Positions 57,844 through 64,000 of a DNA stretch of 64,000 bases are shown here, piece by piece. Made by a program: the position numbers and the translations under genes. Source of the DNA: Leuctra nigra (lineage: Eukaryota; Arthropoda; Insecta; Plecoptera; Leuctridae); NCBI GenBank assembly GCA_934045905.1, contig OW203766.1:16052309-16116308 (forward strand), in the 5' to 3' direction. The notes under the pieces were generated by a model, which saw nothing but the letters and a program-made list of their open reading frames with translations, did no database searches and had not been told where the DNA came from. Numbering within the stretch: position 1 is the stretch's first letter; each line of letters opens with the position of its first letter.

Positions 57844-59740
57844 ACTTCTAACAAAAAGAAACTATAGAAATTGAGATGTTCGGTCGAGCTCTTTAGCAAT
57901 CATCTCCTTAGATGTAACAATCGGTGCAAATTCAGTGCATTTCATCAATGTATACAGCATCCACATTCATTGCAATCGGCACAATAGAAACAATAAAGTG
58001 TCTCCAGCTAACTGAATATAATAATACATTTCCAAATCATGTTGCGCAAGCTAATTACTGTTCAAATATTTTTGGGTAGGTATTCCATAATTTGTATTTC
58101 ATTTTATTTAATTTTTGATAATTATTGAATATATTTAATGCAATTCTAATTGGGCATTGACTTCGCATTGACACATCGAGTAAATTTATTCCCTTGAGTT
58201 AGTGAAAGATGCAGAGCACATGTGTTTATCAACACAATGAATGACGTCATTCTACCCACAGGGTGAAACTGATCCGCTCTCGACTCTCCAGTCGTGTTAT
58301 CGCTGCGTTGACAGTTAAATTAATGTCTTGTACGTGACAAGAAGGAGGGGAAATATTCGCTGCAAATGTGGACTAGAAAATGAGCTGGAAAATTATCATT
58401 TGAAGGTTTTAGTACATTTTTAATTCCCGTTTGAACAGCAAGCCGATTGACCGATTAATTTCAAATTTTCAGCATGTGTTACCAATATATGCACATTGTT
58501 GCTGGACATTTTACTTTTACGATATAACAATAATTACGTGAGTTGTGATAGCCTGAAGTTGACAAAAAAATTAAAAGTTTCAAAAATTTTCATGCGCTTT
58601 TCCAGTTCAAAAATTTAAAAAACAAAATGTCCAGCAACAACTCAAATCTGTTATAAGCATGAGAAAAAAAAATTGGAGTGCTCCTGTCAACCGTTCTCCC
58701 GGCACAGAAGCATTAAAAAAGGTCCACCAAAATGCGATGTGAATGCCCACCTTAAATATTTGTTCGAATTAATTATTGTAATTATTTGACACTGTTTTGT
58801 TTAACAATTAAAAATTAGGTATATATTAAAATACTTGTTACATCATTCATAACTAAGTCATAACATTGCATTGGACATGACTTCAGAATTTAAATTGATA
58901 AAGCCGACAATACATTTTTTTAGGAATTTTTTTAGGAATGTCAATGTATGAGGTATTCGTTGCACTTCTATATGACTTTTTGAAATAACTTTTTAAATTA
59001 AATATCAATTGGTAAAGCGTATGATAGAATAAATATAATAATATTCACGAGACAAGAGTGAGCCACAGGTTATGACGCATGAAACATTACGTCTCGTCTT
59101 ACTTGTTCAACAATGTAAACAATATATTATAACAGTCATGCGCTATGGTTGGTTTCATTAAAATAAAGAGATAATCGGATTTAAATCGGGCTATCTTTAT
59201 TAATTCATTTTTCCGAAATAGAAAAACAATAAAGATCCACGTAACTGATCAACTATTCTCACATTTTGCTAAATTACACGCATTTTTCTTCACCTCAAAC
59301 AGCATTTCTCGGTGTCTGGCGAAAAGTCGCATTCAACGTTTCTACTAAGAGATTAATTATTTATCGTTCACAAGACAAGAAGAAAATTAATATCAACCTG
59401 CCAAGTGAACAATTCAAGTGACCCTTAATTCATGTGTACAAACAAACTCAATACTTCGTATTGCGTCTTGAACTCCCACGCGCGGCAACTTTATTTGAAG
59501 CACTCGCCGAATTTGAACAAAAATCACTTCACCATCGATACAGACAAGCTGATAAAGTAAACAACTTATCACACCAAATGATAAGTGACTTATGCTCCCC
59601 CGCAACATAAGTCACCCGCGGTCACATTGTCGGTTTGACGAGATGACAAACCGAGAAAGAGACCGCGGCATGGCCTGTGGGTGTTGATTGGTGGGGGGGG
59701 AGGGGGGGGGGGGGGCACCAGCAGCATACCCTAATCACCC

Positions 59741-62564
59741 TGATGATCATCCATTAATTTACAATATAAGTGTGATCAGTCATGATAAGTGTTGGGTAAG
59801 TCACTTTCAACGAACATTTTGAAAGTTCAGTTCATTTCAAATTTGATGAATTTTTTCTTCAGAATGACTATGCAAATTGGAGTTCTTAGAAAAGTAGACA
59901 CCTAAGTTCATTTATAAGTCATTTAATGAATGATAGATGTTAAAATGTGTAGGTGCATGTAACATTGTTACACCGTTACAAGGACACCCGGTAGATGATC
60001 ATAAATTTAATTAATTATAAAAAAATAAAAAGTAACGCGATTTTTTCAAATGCTGCTTTTCCAACACTTTTTCTAATGTAGAATTTAGTTTAAAATCTAG
60101 CAGTAAGTAAATAAAAATAATTGAAACTATTTATGGTGGCTTAAAGTACATGGGTAGGTTCTAATTTACAATTTGAATTGCACAGATGAGAAGGCCATAA
60201 AAAACTAGAACGGCTAACTTGGCTTTTTTGTTGTAAGTGGGCATGCCGAAAATGCCAAAATTTTTCACATTTGTTAGTATGTTATTCTCAAAATATGTAT
60301 TCCAGATCCAGACTGTTCTCTCCCGTTCGAAGACTATTCTGTAGACTCAAAAAGATTTCAGTTTTTAAAATATACTTTTTATGTCATTATATTCATTGAA
60401 TACGAATGAACACATTGGTTTCATTGAATTCTCTCTAGCTTCTATTTTGCTATTGATACGTGCCAGTTCCCATAAATCAACATGATGATTTGGAAAACAA
60501 CTTATGCACGTATTGATAAATGTTCCAATAACCATGATGAATTTATTATTCCTAAAATGAGGTAAAAAAGTATTTACTTATCATTTCTTGAATATCTGAT
60601 GCAGGTATGGCGGCAAGCCTCAATACGAGGATGTCACTGTCAACTGAATGAGAATTAAACATCCGATCGCTAATTCACGGATAAATCACTTGTCTCGTGA
60701 ATATTATTTTATTTACTCTATCATACGCTTTACCAATTGATATTTAATTTAAAAAAGTTATTTCAAAATTCATATAGAAGTACAACGAATACCTCATAAA
60801 TTGACATTCCTAAAAAAATTAGTGATTTAAAAATGTATTGTCGACTTTTTTCATCCATTAACATTTTTGAGTCTTGTCCAATGCTAAGGAACACCGCCAA
60901 TGGTAATGTAATGAATGATGTAACAAGTACTTTATTAAATAATTTTTAATTGTTTCAAATAGGAGGACCAAGTCAGTAAGTTCAAATAATTACAAATATT
61001 CGAACACATCGGACACAAATCGAAAATGAGTTTATATTTTCTTTCACTGAAGGAAACAAATGTTTGCTACCTGGTCAATGTGAGTTGGAAGGGAGGTTTT
61101 AAAATAGACCCATTGTCCTACTTCCTCCCCCCAGGCTATCAGCCGGTTCAGTCAGGGCAGTAAGAAGGCGGAACTTCTCGGTGTCTGGCGAAAATTCCAC
61201 TTTCATTGTTTCCACTACGAGATAGACAAGCTGATAAAGTAAACAAACAACTTATCACAACAAATGATAAGTGATCCGTTCGATTAGAATGATATGTTCC
61301 CCCGCAATATAAGTCACCCGGGGTAACATTGTAAAGATTGGACTAATTAAAAGTATCAAACCGAGAGAGATAGAGGAAGTGACCGCGGAGTGCCAGGGAT
61401 GATGGTGAGAGGGGGGGGGGAGTACCATCAACATACCCTCATGAATGATAATTAATTTACAATACAAGTGAGATCAGTCATATGATCAGTGTTGGGGAAG
61501 TCACTTTGAAACGAACAATTTGAAATTCAGTTCACTTCCAATTTTATGAACTTTTACAAAGTTCGAGATGATTCAAGTTCTGTCTGTTCTTCAGACATGG
61601 CTGTGCAAATTGAAGTTCTTAGAAAAGTGCATACGATCTTATAAGCCCTTTAATGATACACGTTAAAATGTGTAGGAGCATGCAACATGTTGCACCGCTA
61701 CAAGGAAACCCTTTCAATGGTCATACAATTATTTTTTAATTTTAATGAAGTAATTTATTATTTAGGTATTCATCAACCGTATAAATTATGTATTATAAGT
61801 TACTATTCAGTGTTCAAAAAATGGTTGTACTGACAGAACTGACTTTAATAGTGATATTCAGATAAATTTTAGCTGAACAATTAAAAACCGTAAAAATGTG
61901 GGCGCGTCCATTTAAAAATAGTTGTCGTAAAAAGTAACGCGACTTTTTCAAATGTTCCTTTTCCTACACTTTTTCTAATGTAGAATTTAGTTTAAAATCA
62001 AGGAGTAATCTTTGTGATCTCTAAACTGGTTATGATGGTTTAAAACTACTAATTTACAAATTGAATTGCACAGATGACATTTATTTAAAAATTAAAATGA
62101 ATATGGTGTCTGACTGAATCAATGACTTTCTGTGGGAAACTAAAAGGATAAAATCGAAAAATTGCTTTGGTTTCGACAGACTTTGCGGCGACATCGTTTT
62201 TATACCTGTCTCTGATTTCCTGTGAATTCCTCGGACGGCCAAGTTGCTTCCTTTTGTTGTAAGTAGTGGGCGTGTCGTAACGTCTCCCATTTGTTAGTGT
62301 TTGTTAGTTTTCTCAAAATATGTTTTCCAGACTGTTTCGCTCCTGTTCGAAGATAATTGTTAATAGATTCAAAAAGATTTAAGTTTTTAAAATAAACTTT
62401 TTATTCTATCATATTCATTGACTATACGAATGGACACATTGAATTCAGCGAAGCGAAACTATACAACTCCATGATTGAATACTCTGGCTTCTATTTTGCT
62501 GTTTTTTAGTTACAACAATGCTACTTAATGGTTAATTATTAATCATAATCACCATTATTAGGGT
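59741..62564. other. interior of the compound foldback, no gene
   Basis: Holds the two direct C segments and the rearranged partial arms described above. G-rich runs at 59692-59715 and 61411-61420 lie at equivalent positions in the two copies. The C copies are about 80% alike with many small indels. No coding frame is recognisable. Confidence 0.7.
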
Positions 62565-63890
62565 ATGTAGCTGGTGACCACTCCATCACACCACCCTCTC
62601 AAGCCCTGTCGCGGTCATTTTCTCGGTTTGTCATCTCGTCAAACCGACAAAGTAACCGCGGGTGTTAAGATAAGTGCGGAGGAGCATAAGTAACTTATCA
62701 TTTGTTCTATCGAATGGTGAAGTGAATTTTGTTCAAATTCGGCGCGTGCTTCAAATAAAGTTGCCGCGCGTGGGAGTTCTGGACGCAATATTATGAAATT
62801 GATATTGAGTTTGTTTGTACTGAATCATTCACTACTTGGCAGGCAGATTGTTATTATTTTTATTCTTGGCGTGTGAAGGATAAATACATCTCTTAGTGGA
62901 AACGTTGAATGTTGAATTTTCGCCAGACACCGAGAAATGATGTTTGAAGTGAAGAAAAATGCTGTTATTATTTAAAATTTCAGAATAGTTGATCAGTTAC
63001 GTGGATTTTTTTTTATTTCGGAAAAATTATTCAATGAATATAAACTGAATTAAATCCGATTATCTTAATATTTTAATAAAACAGAGCATGACATCAGAGC
63101 TATTAGACATTTGTATCTTTATTGAAATAAAGTAAGACGAGACGTAATGTTTCATGCGTCATAACCTGTGGCTCACTCTTGTCTCGTGAATATTATTATA
63201 TTTATTCTATCATACGCTTTACCAATTGATATTTAATTTAAAAAGTTATTTCAAAAAGTCATATAGAAGTGCAACGAATACCACATAAATTGACATTCCT
63301 AAAAAAATTAGAGATTTAAAATGTATTGTCGGCTTTTTTATCAATTTAAATTCTGAAGTCATGTCCAATGCTAAGGAATACCGCCAATGGTATAATGTTA
63401 TGACTTAGTTATGAATGATGTAACAAGTATTTCAATATATACCTAATTTTTAATTGTTAAACAAAACAGTGTCAATTCGAACAAATATTTTAGGACAAAA
63501 TCTAAAATGAGTTTATATTTTTCTTTCACTGAAGACTGAAGGAAACAAAATGTTTTGCTACCTGGTCAATGTGAGTTGGAAGGGAGGTTTTAAAATAGAC
63601 CCATTGTCCTACTTCCTCCCCCCAGGCTATCAGCCGGTCCAGGTAGGGCAGTAAGAAGGCGGAACTTCATTGGAACGCCACTAGTAGCAGCACCTGAGTC
63701 TGCCTTCAGGGTAAATTCGGGTCTGAACTAGGGGGGGAAGAAAAACAGTGATTTTAGTCGTTAGCGCCTTACTGGGAGGGACCACGGAACTAACCATCCT
63801 CGCTCGGTGGCTCTACAGATACAGTCTTATGGACATGACTTCTCTACCCAACCCTTCTTACCTCTATGGTGATACTACTTTGTGCTGGCC

Positions 63891-64000
63891 GCTGGGTAAG
63901 CAAATCAATAATTCCTTATTTATTCCTCATTCCTTAGTATTCATATAATTTATTGGCCGAGCAGTGTGTTTACATTGCACAGTCAGATAGTACAGCAGAG
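63891..64000. other. unannotated end of window
   Basis: Sequence outside the right foldback arm. Too short to interpret. Confidence 0.5.

Larger units (their letters stand above)
56076..58751. mobile_element. 2.7-kb TTAA-flanked element inserted in the foldback arm
   Basis: The left end GGTGGGAATTCAC and right end GTGAATGCCCACC are inverted, and TTAA borders each (56072-56075, 58752-58755). The matching right arm of the foldback, near 63490, lacks the insert, which confirms the boundaries. TTAA targets are used by piggyBac and Kolobok elements. Only short AT-rich ORFs are inside, so it is non-autonomous. Confidence 0.82.
55690..63890. mobile_element. compound foldback element: long inverted arms, two rearranged copies
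   Basis: Left arm: segment A 55690-56071 and, after an insertion, segment B 58756-59740. Right arm: 62565-63890 is the reverse complement of A plus B. The interior holds segment C twice in direct orientation (about 59775-60660 and 61460-62520) with an inverted partial arm (60690-61176) and a forward partial B (61174-61440) between them. The order is A-B-C-(BA)rev-B-C-(BA)rev. Arms are about 1.35 kb and 85-90% alike by eye. Outer ends are near ATACCATAGAGGTAAGAAGG. No transposase frame seen and superfamily unknown. Confidence 0.8.

Overview
The window is eukaryotic nuclear DNA, most likely from an insect. The main gene is split into small exons with GT/AG junctions, its introns reach nearly 18 kb, the background is AT-rich, and the encoded protein reads like an insect Cip4. 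Miniature DNA transposons, tRNA-derived SINEs and satellites are dense. Frequent GTAGGTACCTAC-type strings would suit a hemipteran or a lepidopteran, but that is only an impression.

Region 1 (1-46291, plus strand) is one gene: an F-BAR/HR1/SH3 adaptor of the Cip4/TOCA-1/FBP17 family. Eleven coding exons join in phase from 10976 to the stop at 46291 and give 587 residues. The very short first coding exon (start Met and a few residues) is not visible, so 1-10975 is probably intron 1. The 3'UTR appears to run to an AATAAA at 47295. The introns carry four CpG-rich minisatellites (41 bp x 32, 70/71 bp x 10, about 77/90 bp, about 80 bp), an isolated tRNA-like gene, hAT and Harbinger MITEs, a 2.2-kb palindromic element containing a broken THAP domain, and a near-perfect 92-bp-arm hairpin.

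Region 2 (47300-52842) holds a 584-bp hAT MITE with a perfect 8-bp target duplication and a three-exon PIF/Harbinger transposase-like gene of 506 residues. In that gene two of the three expected acidic catalytic residues are replaced (Gly and His), each explicable by one base change, while the frame and splice sites are intact. This suggests domestication. Its introns contain RTE-like LINE fragments that are themselves split by two palindromic MITEs.

Region 3 (53696-55034 and possibly beyond) holds the start of an unrecognised secreted-protein gene, with two alternative signal-peptide exons and only phase-1 junctions.

Region 4 (55350-64000) has no recognised gene. It is a composite of a long-armed foldback element in two rearranged copies, a 2.7-kb TTAA-flanked insertion in one arm, and further MITEs nested inside that insertion.

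The most notable items are the catalytically altered Harbinger-like gene, the 32-copy indel-free array carrying a consensus CCAAT (NF-Y) site every 41 bp, the THAP-bearing palindrome, and the atypical tRNA with its flanking inverted repeat.
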